Of a stretch of DNA of 64,000 nt, positions 45,965 to 57,537 are shown in pieces. The number at the start of each line of letters is the position of its first letter. The stretch's first letter is position 1. The stretch comes from Metarhizium brunneum. Taxonomy: Eukaryota > Ascomycota > Sordariomycetes > Hypocreales > Clavicipitaceae. The notes under the pieces are model-generated. The model made no database searches. It was not told where the DNA came from and saw nothing but the letters and a program-made list of their open reading frames with translations. The stretch lies in assembly GCF_013426205.1 (NCBI RefSeq), contig NC_089427.1, positions 1 to 64,000 on the forward strand, in the 5' to 3' direction. The position numbers were made by a program, and so were the translations under genes.

Positions 45965-47252
45965 ATGTCGCAGATCGGTCCTGCGCCTTTGGGCGGCGAT
46001 GTCGACCGTGGTCCTGAGGCCTTGGTCATCTGCTGGGTTATGACAGCCATGGGTATACTCGTCGTGTTAATGCGGTTTGTGGGACGACGCATGATGCGCT
46101 CAACTGGACCCGACGACTGGATGATGCTGCTGACACTTGTAAGCTGGTTCCCATCTCCCAACCCTGAATGCCGTCGCTTGAGCAATGGAAGCGGCTGCTG
46201 ACATCTCGGTGCAGATACTCTTCATCTTCTTTGTCGCCATCCTAACCAAGGACATATCCATTGGTGGTATGCGCCATTTGTACTATTTAACCCCCGAGGA
46301 AAGGACTGAGGCTGCAAAATGGAGCTGGATATCTCAGCCATTTCACATTATGGGTTTCGCGACTGGAAAAATCTCAGTGGGAATCTTAATCCTTCGCGTG
46401 ACCGGATCGACCACGTTTTGGCGCAGACGGATTCTATGGTTTGCCATTATTACAGCGCTTCTCATTAGCGCCGTCAATATCATCCTTACTTTCACGCAGT
46501 GTTCGCCCGTAGAAGCCCTATGGAACACGCAATTGGTGGTAGAAGGAAAAGCCAAGTGCTGGCGGTCTTCAATCCAGACCGACTTTGCCATCTTTCTTTC
46601 CGGTAAGTCTAACTGCGTGTGTATATAAGAGTGGCTCTCAAATGTCGATAAACTAATGGGTTTCCCAGGTTACAACATCCTAGTAGACCTATTCCTAGCA
46701 TTTTTGCCTGCTTCTTTCTTCTATAACCTCAATTTAACCTGGAAGAAAAAAGTCGAATTGTGTATCCTATTGGGCCTCGGTGTTATTGCTGCCATCTTCG
46801 CCGCCGTCAAGACTACGTACCTTGTGGCTCTAAACGAGCGCTCCGATATAACTTGTGCGTTCGCAACCCCCTTTGTATTTTCGGCAGAACCCTGCTTCGT
46901 GTTCTGACCTTCGTATTCCATTTGCCATAAGTGCTTGACTAAGTGTGTAATAGGGGAGACCTACAACCTTTACATGTGGTCCGGAGCAGAGTTGTTTGTT
47001 ATTATTCTTTGCGGCAGCGTGCCGCCCATCAAGCCCGTTTACGACTACTTATTGGGCAAACCCAAGAATAGGAGTGCCAACAACCCTGGCTACGGTGGCT
47101 TTACCTCTAATACTAGCTACATACGTAGCAGCTCTAGAACGAGTCCTGGGGATCCCTTTAAGGGTCGTGAGGTGGAAGAATTGGAGCTCTATTCTCCGAG
47201 TATTAGACTTGATACGAATAATGCCAGGTCCGACAGTAGTAGTCTTCCCTAA
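45965..47252 (+). CDS. PTH11-like seven-helix (fungal rhodopsin-fold) membrane protein
   Basis: ATG at 45965. Exons: 45965-46138, about 46192-46602, 46669-46854 and 46954-47252. The latter three join cleanly (Ser-Gly|Tyr-Asn and Ile-Thr-Trp|Glu). Membrane segments include ALVICWVMTAMGILVVLMRF, ISVQILFIFFVAILT, FHIMGFATGKISVGILILRV, RILWFAIITALLISAVNIIL followed by FTQCSPVEALWN, NILVDLFLAFLPASFFYNL, KVELCILLGLGVIAAIFAAV and AELFVIILCGSVPPIKP. The tail is Ser/Tyr-rich. No CFEM domain. The obvious donor of intron 1 (GTAAGC, 46139) leaves phase 0, whereas both candidate acceptors need phase 1, so either splicing differs or there is a 1-nt lesion in exon 1. Ligand unknown. Confidence 0.75.
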
Positions 47253-47736
47253 GGCAGGCGTTCTGTGGTTCAGAGTGTTTCCTTCTAGAAACAGGTAGCG
47301 TCGCCCAAAGCCTTCTATCAGAGACCAATGGCGGGTAACCGGCGCCAAGGATAGTTATTTCGGGGTCTTTTTGATAGCGTTCCATGGTTGTAGAAATATA
47401 TCATTTAAATGCTGGATCTTCTTTAAATTCCACTCCAAACCTCCGCTCTTTTATCCTACCCATAGCGAAATGAAAACAAGCAAGCCAATATCAAGTTCTA
47501 GCATAAACTACGTTTAGCTATTAACAACTCCTCCGCTATTACAGCGCAACGTCTGCCTACTAACACACGAGCTATCCATTAAAGCAAGAAACACCACGCA
47601 ACTTACAATCTCAGACGGTTGCGCAGGTCAACTTATAGGGCTGGTAAATTCTTGTTAGGCTTTATTATTTATTATCGCAGGGATTAATAGAGTCACGTCC
47701 ACTCTGTGATTCTTGTCAGCATGACTTATTCAATAG
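47253..47736. other. Intergenic
   Basis: The 3' flank of the receptor gene followed by sequence of no recognised content; composition drifts toward AT from about 47640. Confidence 0.4.
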
Positions 47737-47990
47737 CTAAGAATTTGTGCTTACCTGGTCCAGGGGCGATAGTACTAACCCTGTTCCCTTGGAGATGTAT
47801 TGATTGCTTAACCCTCTTGTGAATAAAACTATACCCCCTTTAGTAGATGTAAAGTCTAATAGGTCTGGTTGGCCGATATATACGTTAATAGAAGCGTTAT
47901 TTATAATAACAGAACTACACTTTATATGGTTAAGAGCGTATTTTGCTATAAAAAAGTATAAGTGCATATTAATATTAAATACATATAATT
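47737..47990 (-). pseudogene. Short-chain dehydrogenase (SDR) relic
   Basis: About 80 codons resemble the catalytic half of a classical SDR: SSVIINNASINVYIGQPDLL, then DFTSTKGGIVLFTRGLSNQ. In SDRs this is the active-site YxxxK segment; here the Tyr position is Phe (DFTSTKG). The downstream cofactor-loop part is scrambled, and the N-terminal Rossmann part upstream is not found. The surroundings are AT-shifted. A decayed fragment, not a gene. Confidence 0.6.
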
Positions 47991-49282
47991 ATTAATTATC
48001 TGGCAAATCCAGAATATCTTCAACTATCATTTGATCTTCCCAGGTAAAGTCAGCGCTTTCCCTCGTGTATCGCGAAAATAATATTACACGGCAACTTATG
48101 GTAAGGAAATGCAGATTAGAATGGAGGACCAGCCTGCAGCACTCTTCAATGCATAGTCAATATTACCGGGTCGGTGCCCGATTTGCACATCATGAAGCAC
48201 CCTGCCTCAAATTTGGCATAGAACGCAATGTACAGATGATTCTTTCCGGCCCCAGGCTATCTAATGCAACAGACTCTCCTATACATTATACCAAAGAAGA
48301 AGACCTGTACCATGACGAGTTCCTGATACCGTTTCTCATCTTACACTAGCTAGAGACTCAAACCAGATAAATACGATCCAAGGCGAAATATAACATCAGG
48401 TCTTGGGAAGTAGGGGTTAAGCAATGACAAGTAGTACCATTTTCATCGACTCGAGGTCGCGATCGCTGACAAATTGTTCATTCCGTGAATTCCGAGAACT
48501 GGTCGTGAAGGATACAACATAGAGCGGACGTTAGTGCGCTCAGTTTTGGGACGACAAATGCATCAAAAGATTGTGCGCCCGTTCTCAGCAATTATTGATT
48601 GAGGGAAGCTCAGAACACAATCACCTCGCCTTCCCTAGATAACGGACACACTACTCTGTGTGTTCTTGGACTTCCGGTCTTCACCACCATATGATTGAAG
48701 CTAGAGCCATCTAGCACCTACTGTGGACTGTGAAAGACCTCCAGTGAGTTGAGTCGACTAACTAGTCCATATGCTGTTTACTATCAAAATAAAGAAGAAA
48801 AGAAAGTCTACATACTTTATAGCACAATAATAGCGCCTTATATCTTCCCCGTACGCCTCCACAGAAGATTCTAGAGTCAGCCCGCTGGGGGGTTAGTGAT
48901 AGGCGGCACAGCCGCCGTTCAAGCGGCTTGGCCCGTTACATGGACTGTATAGACATTATCAATCCTCACCTTCGTACGAGTACGACGTAAAGTCTATTTT
49001 GACTTGAGTGTGGTTCACAAACCGCTCTTGGTTAGCTACACCTGCCATACTCTATACAAGAGGCATTTCTTGACTTTGAGTCGCATGAAGACCAATCAAT
49101 CTTTTATGACGAACAGTACGGAGTAAGGTAACTGGATCTCGGAAATTTCGAGTCTCTCTGCTGTGACGAGAAGGAATGGTAGGGAAAGCCTTGTGGTAGA
49201 CTTTCCGATCGAGGCCACTCCCAAGAAATGCAGCATACTCTTCATAAATGATGCAAAAATGTACGGCGAGTTGCATATTCAC
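47991..49282. other. Intergenic / unassigned
   Basis: No supported gene. A short 94-codon plus-strand frame (48065-48349) has no recognisable features. This lies downstream of the HET-domain gene. Confidence 0.4.
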
Positions 49283-51783
49283 TCAGACAAGCAGTACGCG
49301 GCGAGCAACGCCCGACTCCAAGGCCTCGCCATGCATAATACCATCGCAGTACGTTTCTCCAATATACTCCCAAGCTGTGTCCTCATCATGACCTCTGTCA
49401 TCCTTGGATGGACGCAGAATATGCGCCATCGTGCCTCCATGAAAAACAGCCACCATATCACCACATTCAATTTTCGGCGGCCCCATTCCCACGTAACCCC
49501 TTTCTGTGCGATACACTCTTCGGCCGGCGTTTCTCACCAAATCATGCATGAATGAATGCCTCTCCGCGGCATATTGTTCAAGTTTCGTCACCCACTCTTC
49601 TGGCATCTTAGGGCCCTTTGTTAGGTCCTTGTGAGCTTTGTAGTCAATTTTTCTGAACCGGCGCGTGAAGTCGATGTACCAAGATATCCCCTGGACCATA
49701 GCCGATGATGCGCAAAGCATCAACATCTCCCACAAGAAGTCTTGAACGCCTTCATATAGTAACTTTGCCATTGCGATGGGACCTCGAGCCCAGTATCTGA
49801 GTGTTTCCATTTCTGAGCCGGCCTGGAAATACCACGGAACAACGCCAATTGTATGATAGATACGAGTGATGGACCACGCGGCCAAGCTTTCTTCAGACTT
49901 GATCGCGCTCTCTCCTACGAAATTGACAACGTAAAAACATGTTTCTAAACGCTCTTTGGCCTCGAAATGGCCAAATTCCCTTGCCAAACTCCAGTACGAA
50001 AGACCAGAGTCGCAGACACGAAGAAACTGCAGGGCTCGCGCCTCTTGGTCCAGTGGCAAGGCCGAATGACCGTTATACACGAACGCTGCGTCCCGTACGA
50101 CGGCGGATATCTCATTGAAAAACAGAGTGGCATCTAGATAATCAATTTGGGGATGCGTAAAGGATTCACGAGAAACAGAATACGTGCGCTCGCCCACGAA
50201 AACAACCTTGTCCAACAGGGTGCCCTTGATGGCAAGACCATTTTGCTCATCGAGCGACAAGTCGGCTGTTTGTTTTTCGCCCCCAGCCGTAAACTCGGGC
50301 TCAGTCAGCTTGCTATAGCCGAGTGGCGTAACTAGATTCATGCTCCAGTCGGGGACCCAAGACGGTAATCCTGCCAGGTTCTTTGGAAACTGATTAAAGA
50401 GAAGTGTATCGACGTCTCGTTTCAGCATCAGGCGTGCGACATCCCTATATGTTCGCATAGTACCGCCGTACTGCACGCACACCCCTTTGCGGAACTCATC
50501 GTCATCCGCTGCCAGCCCAAGCAGTGCAAAGATTCGATCCTTGCCCATGGAGGCGCCAATCTTGGGTTCGAGGTCATTGACATTATATCTGAGCACAATG
50601 TCATAGAGCGACTTTTGGTCATTCGACCCGTGAATGGCTCTGCGTTCCTCCATCACACGACCAAACGCGTTGGGATTGCGAAGAAGCATGACTCGACGCC
50701 TGAGCTCCTGTTACACGGAAATGGCTGGTTACACAAGGGCTACGGTCACGGGATTAGGGCAGAAGGTCCTCACCGACTTCTTGTATAAATAGACGGCTTT
50801 GGTCCCTTAAGGCCTTGAGGAAAACCAAGGACCTTTGATAGCAAAGACTGTTATTAGATGAATTGAGTAAATGCTCCAAGCCCTCTACTGAGCCCTTGTC
50901 ACAGCTCCTGCCTAGATTTTAGGCCTGAATGGTTTTTATTCCAGTGAGTGTTGTACAGGCTGTAGAAGAACATGCCGGCTTTGAAGCAATCAAAGCAGAG
51001 AGATTGCATGCCGCAAGCCAAGAGGAGCTGTCGTGGCAAGCATCCTTCTTGTATGGTCCAAAGGCGCTGGAACCAGCGACGGTCGAGAATGTCCTCGTAT
51101 CCTGCTAGAGGAAAGTCGTCGCCATGAAGACGTATCATGTCTAGTATTGCGTCGCGATCCTCGCGCTCCTGGTCACTGATCTCTATGGACAGATCCATGA
51201 CTGCGTCGAATACATTCATGCAGCTCGCGAGTCGGTGGTTGATGATGCCGCATAGAACCCCGTTGCCGTCGTGGCATCTTTCTCGAACGTAATTGTACCA
51301 CGTGTCCGAGTTGCGAGATGCGGCGCCGAGCCAGATGACGCCTCGCTCGCAATTCTTGTATATGTCCTTCATGAGAGCGACTTGATGGGCCTTTTCGATG
51401 GTATCCCCCTGGTTGGTGCATATCTGATCCACAAACAGCGGGAGGTCGAGTACGCTGGTCGCGACTAGGTGTAGCAGCGCGACCTCTAATGGGCGGTAAA
51501 TGGCAAGTTTGTATGTTTTGCCTCTATCCTCAACCAGCACTGTGCGTTGGGGCCTATTGCTTTCATTGCCCCAGGCATACGAGAGCGTATTGTAGGAGCA
51601 GGTTTCCCCAGACTCGACCCTCGTTGTTGTCTCGATGATTTCCACGCGCAGAGTGCCCTGGTAGCCTGGGATGAGCGATGGTTTGGGCGTCAGAAGCCGG
51701 ATAAGACGGAATTCTCTTTTTGAAGCATCGAGGGCTGGGTATTGGTAATATGGTGGGCTGGCGAACCGTGTTGATAGCTCCAT
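49283..51783 (-). pseudogene. HET-domain (heterokaryon incompatibility) gene split by a solo LTR
   Basis: ATG at 51781-51783. The N-terminal HET domain is clear: CSYNTLSYAWGNES, DLPLFVDQICTNQGD, AHQVALMKDIYKNCERGVIW, and ILDRRWFQRLWTIQE. The frame is interrupted at 50903 by the LTR and resumes at 50703 with RRRVMLLRNPNAFG, ending at 49283. Deleting the 195-bp LTR and one 5-bp duplication leaves exactly 767 codons including the stop, with no other lesion. The C-terminal part has DRIFALLGLAADDDEF and GLPSWVPDWS, the usual HET-protein continuation. HET proteins trigger programmed cell death on non-self fusion. The otherwise perfect frame implies a recent insertion; expression of the split product is unlikely. 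Confidence 0.92.
50709..50903. mobile_element. Solo LTR (195 bp) inside the HET gene
   Basis: Ends are TGTTACACGGAA and CCCTTGTCACA, with a perfect 5-bp target duplication GCTCC at 50704-50708 and 50904-50908. Same family as the LTR at 35469-35719: shared ends, AGGACCTTTGA, GAATTGAG and GCTCCAAGCC blocks, but about 56 bp shorter and clearly diverged. A TATA-like TATAAATAGACGG lies near the middle. No internal retrotransposon sequence remains. Confidence 0.93.
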
Positions 51784-52728
51784 AGTCAATCAAGTAATTT
51801 GCGATGGTCTGACATATTTTCCATGATCTATTGCTTCATGATGACGAAAGGACGCAACCCCGATTTACTAGGTCCGATGACAACGTCAACCCTTGTCATA
51901 GGTGTAAGCAAAGCGGTGAGGCGGGGTTGGGGGCGGTTGTTAAAATTGAGGCTTCCAGGGTTGTTGAATTTAGGCTCAACTCGTTCAAGCTGCATGTGCT
52001 GCTAAATTCGGGCTCGTTAGGCCTGGCTGTTGAGGTGTGGGTGACAGGTCTGGTCTGGTGGCCTTGTCTTATGTAGTAGTCTTAGAAGGTGCTACATATG
52101 TAACACTCAAATGGCACATGCAGGTTGTCACACCAACAAATGGACGTGACTACGCCATAAATTATAGTGCGTTAGTGACCCCTATATGAGATGACTGCCT
52201 GGTTTTCAGTCTCGGGCCATTACAATCTGGCGGAATTGTGAGGCAACATCGAGGTCTATGGGGTCTGGTAGTTCATTTAGCAATTGTTCGGTGGGCTCTC
52301 CGGTTCATAGGTGGACAGGATACACGAATACGCCTGGCATGTAGATGGCATGAAACATGAGCAGAGACACCAGGCTCTTTCCACCGTCGTTGAGGCTCTG
52401 TGGGCGAGAAATGAACGCCCCCTCACGAAGAAGAGTCTGTCGCCTTCACGACATTGAGCAAATCGAACCCTTGAAGGAGGTTTAGAGCAAGTCGCTGTTT
52501 CCAAACAAAGCATCAACTAGTTTATGCGCCCGCAAACTTTGATTCGAATTGCTGCCTGTACGGAGTATTTGAGGAGGCAGGAGAGGAGTTGATGAACATT
52601 ATTTTCGTTGCACTGCTACTCGCATAACCACGACAAGGTCGCTCGGCCTTGTTTTCCATTCCTTCGCTTGAGATATTCGAGCCACAGACCTAGCTCTATC
52701 CGTATTGTGTGCTCAATCAACTATTCGA
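51784..52728. other. Intergenic
   Basis: Promoter side of the HET gene and 3' flank of the methyltransferase gene. No coding or RNA features recognised. Confidence 0.4.
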
Positions 52729-53756
52729 CTATTGCGCAGGCCGTTTCCCAATAACAGTCAACCGTACGCAGCTTACCCAAGCTCCATTTCGAGTTTCCTC
52801 GACGGCCTGCGGCAGCAGACGTGCCAACTCGTGCTGCATTTTCTCGCTCTTGTTCTTGCGAGAGATGATTTCATGCATCATCAGCCCCCCCTCGTGAAAG
52901 ATGTAGGCCCAATGTGGCGGACAGTCAAGGCTGTGCACGTCCACATGGTCAAACCCCACGGCAGAGAAGAGGTTGTGCAGTTCTACCGCCCAGGTTGGTT
53001 TGAGGCGCGCATCCTGAATCTCAAACAACTTGAACAGCTGCTCCAAGCCTTCACTTTTAGCCTCGGGGGCGACCTTGTCGATGCGAAGTGTCTCCATGTC
53101 GGGCTCTCCCCATTGCAGGTAGCCGCCAGGCTCTGATGTTGGGTTAGCAACCAACCGGCATCGACTTGTCGAATTTGCGCAGATATATGTACTTAGCATT
53201 TGAAAAAGTTTGCGCAAAACCACTTCTACCTCATTGTTCAAGAGAACAAATGACAGAAAGCGGACGTGGACAAGGTCAAAGGCCGCCACCAGGTCCGCTG
53301 GCAGGTCATCTTTAATATCCCAGTGTCGCAACTTGACATTCGAGGGTAGTGTATCGGGATGCGGCGCAGCGTTAAAGGAGATGTCCAAGCCTACGTGCTG
53401 GGCTGACTTGGCAAGATGCTCTCGGACATCGAATAGCCAAATGCTAGGATCGTTCGCCATTACTTGAAGTATGGAATTGTGCAGACGGCATCCAGCCCTA
53501 CTGACCCGGTCCCGGTACCTACGTCCGCCACATGTAGGTCGGGTTTTGCGATGGGAATTTTGGGGTGGACGGCGTATCCGAAAACCTTTGTCCAGAGACT
53601 GTGCATCAAGTTGATCCTGCCACCTGGTTAATCTGCGAGTACTGGCTCTTGATTTTGGCATTCTTTCTCGGTTCATTCTTGCCGTGTTTCCATGCGCGCG
53701 TACCTATTATTGTCAAGGTAGTCCCGGGTGAAAAGGTAGCCATCGTTGGAAGACAT
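52729..53756 (-). CDS. SAM-dependent methyltransferase (UMTA/LaeA-like class)
   Basis: Four exons join in frame: 53704-53756, 53506-53616, 53193-53443 and 52729-53132, giving 272 aa from ATG 53754-53756. Sequence: MSSNDGYLFTRDYLDNNR, then INLMHSLWTKVFGYAVHPKI, then the glycine-rich SAM-binding motif I across intron 2 (HVADVGTGTG|IWLFDV). This is followed by VGLDISFNAAP, FDLVHVRFLSFVL, and the post-motif III segment rebuilt over intron 3 (QMLK|PGGYLQWGEPD). The layout matches fungal UMTA-type methyltransferases often found by secondary-metabolite clusters; the substrate is unknown. No lesions. It may once have served a cluster, but no functioning synthase is present here. Confidence 0.85.
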
Positions 53757-54478
53757 GGTCATGTGCACGACGCAGTTCAATGTTGACTCTTTGGTATTAG
53801 AACGAGGTGCGAAAGAGGGAAATGCGTATTTGTGGGAGCTCCGGAATTCACAAGCCTCAACGACAGCTCCATGTGTTGTTGATGAACAACTCCTTGTCAA
53901 ACGCCTCCTCACTTGCAGCCCGACCTCTCCCGTCACACATAAGCAGGGCACCTTTGCATCAGATGATGTGACATTGACCAACATGTCAATGCTTCGAACC
54001 AAAACGGCTAGTACCAGACGGCTTTGGCCTTGCCATGGTTGCGTGTGCTTAGGAGGGATCCATCGCACCGCCAAATACGTGACTTCAAATGTTGTCACAT
54101 CGATCGATGTAATCATTTCCGCAAACGAGCCGAAGCCACGACACTTGCATCATGCTGTGAAACAGACATCAAGATGGACCAATAGTGACTTGCCGAATAA
54201 AGAAAAGGCCGAGAAACAGAAGGCTCGGCACCCGGCCACGGCATTTCCGCGCACCACCTCGCCATCCGATACAATACAGCCTTGGTTGTGAAGAAGCATT
54301 TGAACCTCGATCATGTCTCACCATCCCAGAATGTGCTTCCCGCCGCTCGTCAGCCCGAACTATTTGCGACTGGCAGACTCTGAAAGGCACCCCTTGACCA
54401 TATTGCCCTTGCACTTCCCACATGTTGCTCCTCTCCTCGATTTGTATCGAGTCTGCATTACTCTCGTGGACAGTGGAA
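53757..54478. other. Divergent promoter region
   Basis: Lies between the methyltransferase start and the broken receptor gene. Short frames only; nothing recognised. Confidence 0.4.
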
Positions 54479-55545
54479 ATGTCACACATGGCCAGCTCGA
54501 GCTTGCCGTCGGCGGCCACCACGGGGTTGGTCATCGTGTCTGCCATTTTCCCCGCGTTGTCGGCCGTCGCCCTTTACCTGCGCGTCGTTGCTGTCCGTCA
54601 AAAGGCCTCGACGGGATCGCGCTCCGACGAAAGCTGGCTTCTCGTCTCTTGGCTGACTACGGCGCCTCTCAGCATTGTTGTCTGGGTCGTGGCGGCCCGG
54701 TCCGGCATCACTTACTACGATTAATAATGAGACGGGCGTCAAGTACTCCCTCGCTGTTTGTATTGTCCCCCGGCGTAATAAAACAACTACCCAGCTACCC
54801 ACTTGGTTTTTCTTTTTTTCCTTGTCGACTGAAGTGATGGACAGAAAACGTGGCTAATTGCATTGCTCCGTTGACTAGCTGATATGGCTCTGCTCCGTCA
54901 TTCTCTCAACGCCCCTGAGACGGCTGTCAAGATTGCGATTCTTCTCTTTTACAAGAGGATATTTTCGACGGCCATGTTTAAAGTATGCGTGTGGTTTGGA
55001 ATTGCGACAATATCTGTTTGGGGGACTGTCTTCTTCTGTGTAAGTCGTTGCATGTCATGTTGCAGTAATCCCTAGCCCACACACGAGGCCCCGCAGACTA
55101 ACGCGCCTATTAGTTTACCTTGACCGATGCGAGACCAGTATCAGAGCCATGGTCGGGCCATGTGAGCCTTCCTTACGACGCGACAGCTTTAGGCCTCGCA
55201 CAAGTGGGAACCAATATTGCTCTGGATGTCATCGTGTTGTGCTTCCCACTCCCCGTCATCGCGCGATTGCACATGCCCACGAACCGCAAGATGGCGGTTG
55301 CTCTCATCTTCTGGCTGGGCGTCTTGTTCGTACCAGATTCCTTCATGCAGAGACCTCTGGCCCGGTGGAATATTGTTCTAACCGACTGCAGCTGCTGTGT
55401 CGCCTCGGTGGCGCGTCTAGTTCTCTTGAAAAAGTCCCTGGCCGTAATAATCGAAGATCCAGCCCAACATATCTGTAAGTTGACTTGCCCACCATCTAGG
55501 AAACCTGACATTCGTTTGAATACTCTTCAGGTCAGCCCAGACTAA
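54479..55545 (+). pseudogene. PTH11-like seven-helix receptor, frameshifted
   Basis: ATG at 54479. The first helices read SAIFPALSAVALYLRVVAVR and WLLVSWLTTAPLSIVVWVVA. After ITYYD a stop appears, and the typical NNETGVKYSLAV continuation is one frame off. IWLCSVILSTP and TAVKIAILLFYKRIF are again in different frames. Later parts are good: KVCVWFGIATISVWGTVFFC, an intron GTAAGT to TTAG, FTLTDARPVSEPWSG, IALDVIVLCFPLPVIARL and CCVASVARLVLLKKSL. At least two frameshifts lie between about 54720 and 54930; introns cannot explain both cleanly. No tail is recognised after 55545. Third receptor of this type in the window. Confidence 0.7.
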
Positions 55546-55839
55546 GAGCAGGCATCAACACAGACCTCCAGGTTGATCTTCATCGCCAATTGACGCTCCA
55601 GGAGGGCAAGCAAGGTCGAGGGCGACTTGGGTAAAGAAGGAAAAAGAATCAGTTTTAGTTCTCATAATACACTTGACTTGCCTGGCTACCAGATTCCGAA
55701 CTGCGACAACGTCACATGCAGGGTAGGTGACGGACCCTCGAGGTGGTAACGGAGTCGATTGTGTGGCACACCGAATTCCTTGGCCACGGTGGCTACTTTG
55801 GCGTCAGGAGAGGGTTGAACAGATTTAGAGCCTCTTGGA
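55546..55839. other. Short intergenic
   Basis: About 300 bp between the receptor pseudogene and the transposase relic; nothing recognised. Confidence 0.4.
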
Positions 55840-56600
55840 TTTCTCAGACTGCAATACCGGGAATTGGTTGCGCAGAATGATGGACCATCTTTGGATGGAG
55901 TGAGTCCCGATATGACACCACAAGCTCTCGACCATTTTCAACAACTAGAGAAGGTCTTTTTGCACCAGATATGCATGCTGAATTCATGTGTATCTGCCTC
56001 TCTGTCTCATTACTTGGTTGATGCGGCAGTTGCGAGGGCACCGGCATCTCCGACATGAACGGAAGAGCGACAACTATTTCGTCTTGGGTTCTCTCGTTGT
56101 CTTCGACGGCATCAGAAGCTTCCTGTGGTATTGACTGCTTCTGTTGGGCTATTCCCAGACTTGCACGCTTAAGAGCATTTCAAATTTGCTGATTTGCCTT
56201 TTTCTCTTGCTTTCTAGCCTCATTTGCCTGCCGTTTTTGTTCTATTTCCCCCTCCTGTTGCATCCTCCTCTCTAAAGCTTGTGCCTTTTCCGCCGCCGCC
56301 TTCTTTTGCCTTTTAGCTTTATTAGTCTTCTTCTTAAGAGCCTCTTCTTGCTTATTGGCCTTTATCGTGGCTTTCTTTAAACGTGCTTAAGCGATTTTTA
56401 CCGGGCTAAATACCTAGACCGAGTTAGGGTCTGCACGGTCAAAGAGGTAGTCTTTCAGAGCTTTACCGCGTTGCCTACGCTGTTTCTTAAGGATAATTGT
56501 TTCTCGGAGACCCTTGTTCTCATATCCAAGCAGCTTGACCTCCGCTTACAGGCTTGTAAGAGTACTCTAAGCGCCTCGTTAATTGCAGCCATGGTTGTTG
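55840..56600 (-). mobile_element. pogo/Fot1-type transposase, C-terminal relic
   Basis: The minus strand reads IILKKQRRQRGKALKDYLFD and NSV-VFSPVKIA (a stop follows), then a long Lys/Ala/Glu coiled-coil (KATIKANKQEEALKKKTN, ERRMQQEGEIEQKRQANE). A basic RQRGK motif, a FSPxKIxxAR box and a charged helix form the characteristic tail of fungal pogo/Fot1 DDE transposases. The catalytic DDE core and terminal repeats are missing. Stops at several points; decayed. Confidence 0.65.
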
Positions 56601-57537
56601 AGATATTCGAAGTTAAACTTGGATGAATGAGGTGGTGTGAATCCGGCAGATCCTCGGATCCGGCGCTTCACCGTAAGAACCCTTACAGCGCGCAACTCCA
56701 GGGGGCCCCTGCCACAAATGTTGCTTTTTCTGCAACGTGTTACCTGAGAATGTGGCTGGGTGAACGTGTTTTTATCTCGTATCGCAGCTGCGGTTCGTTA
56801 ACAACGCAGTCCGCGGAACATCAACAGTAGCAGCTAGGAGAGCGATTTATGCCGTAGCCTTACCCACACTCTTTTACGGGCTAGACACATAGTCCCCCAG
56901 CCTCATCAGTAAGCTGATAACCTTATCTCTCTTCCTGCCCGGAGTGAGATAGTTAGCGCTACTCCAACAAGCCACATTCTCTTAGAGGTTAGGAACCGAG
57001 CTACAGGTGGCGTTAGGGACGTCGGACAGCAAAGCAGGCTTTGTGACCAGGGCAAAGCTGGGCTGGCCCGTGGTCCGTGGTCCTCATATAAGACCCCTCA
57101 TGTCAGGCAGTCAATGCGGATAAAGTTTCTGCTATTACTCGCGTACTTGCTTTTATTTCTTCTACTTGTTCTTCTGCTTCTTTTTTCGTCCTCCTAAAGA
57201 TTATTGATTGCCTTAAACAGGTGTCTTGCGATTCGTAGCCATATTTTGGACGGAAACAATGAGGACAGAAACGTGTTTATTATTGCAAGCAAAGCTCTAT
57301 TCATGAGACCAACTCCGACTCGATCCCGTTGGTGACCATCTGATAAAAGTGGAGTTCGGCGTGTCCCAGCTCCGGCAGGGATACGCAATCTCACAAGCCA
57401 GGTGCCCGTGCTACTAGTAACCTCGGAAAAGGCTGGAGCTGGCACGGGTGATGTTTGTCTCTCCCCACTAGGCTTCCCTCATCTGTTGATTAATACTGTT
57501 TAACAGGATGCAAACTGACACCCGTACCTAAATCGAA
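56601..57537. other. Promoter region of the copper-fist gene
   Basis: No gene. CCTCATATAAGACCCC near 57083 is a TATA-like word. No copper-response element of the yeast Mac1 type was identified by eye. Confidence 0.4.

Noticed and set aside
52091..52135. Possible third LTR copy (TGTAACAC ... TTGTCACA words)
   Set aside because: The two words are only about 40 bp apart, lack the CGG and internal blocks of the real LTRs, and have no target duplication.
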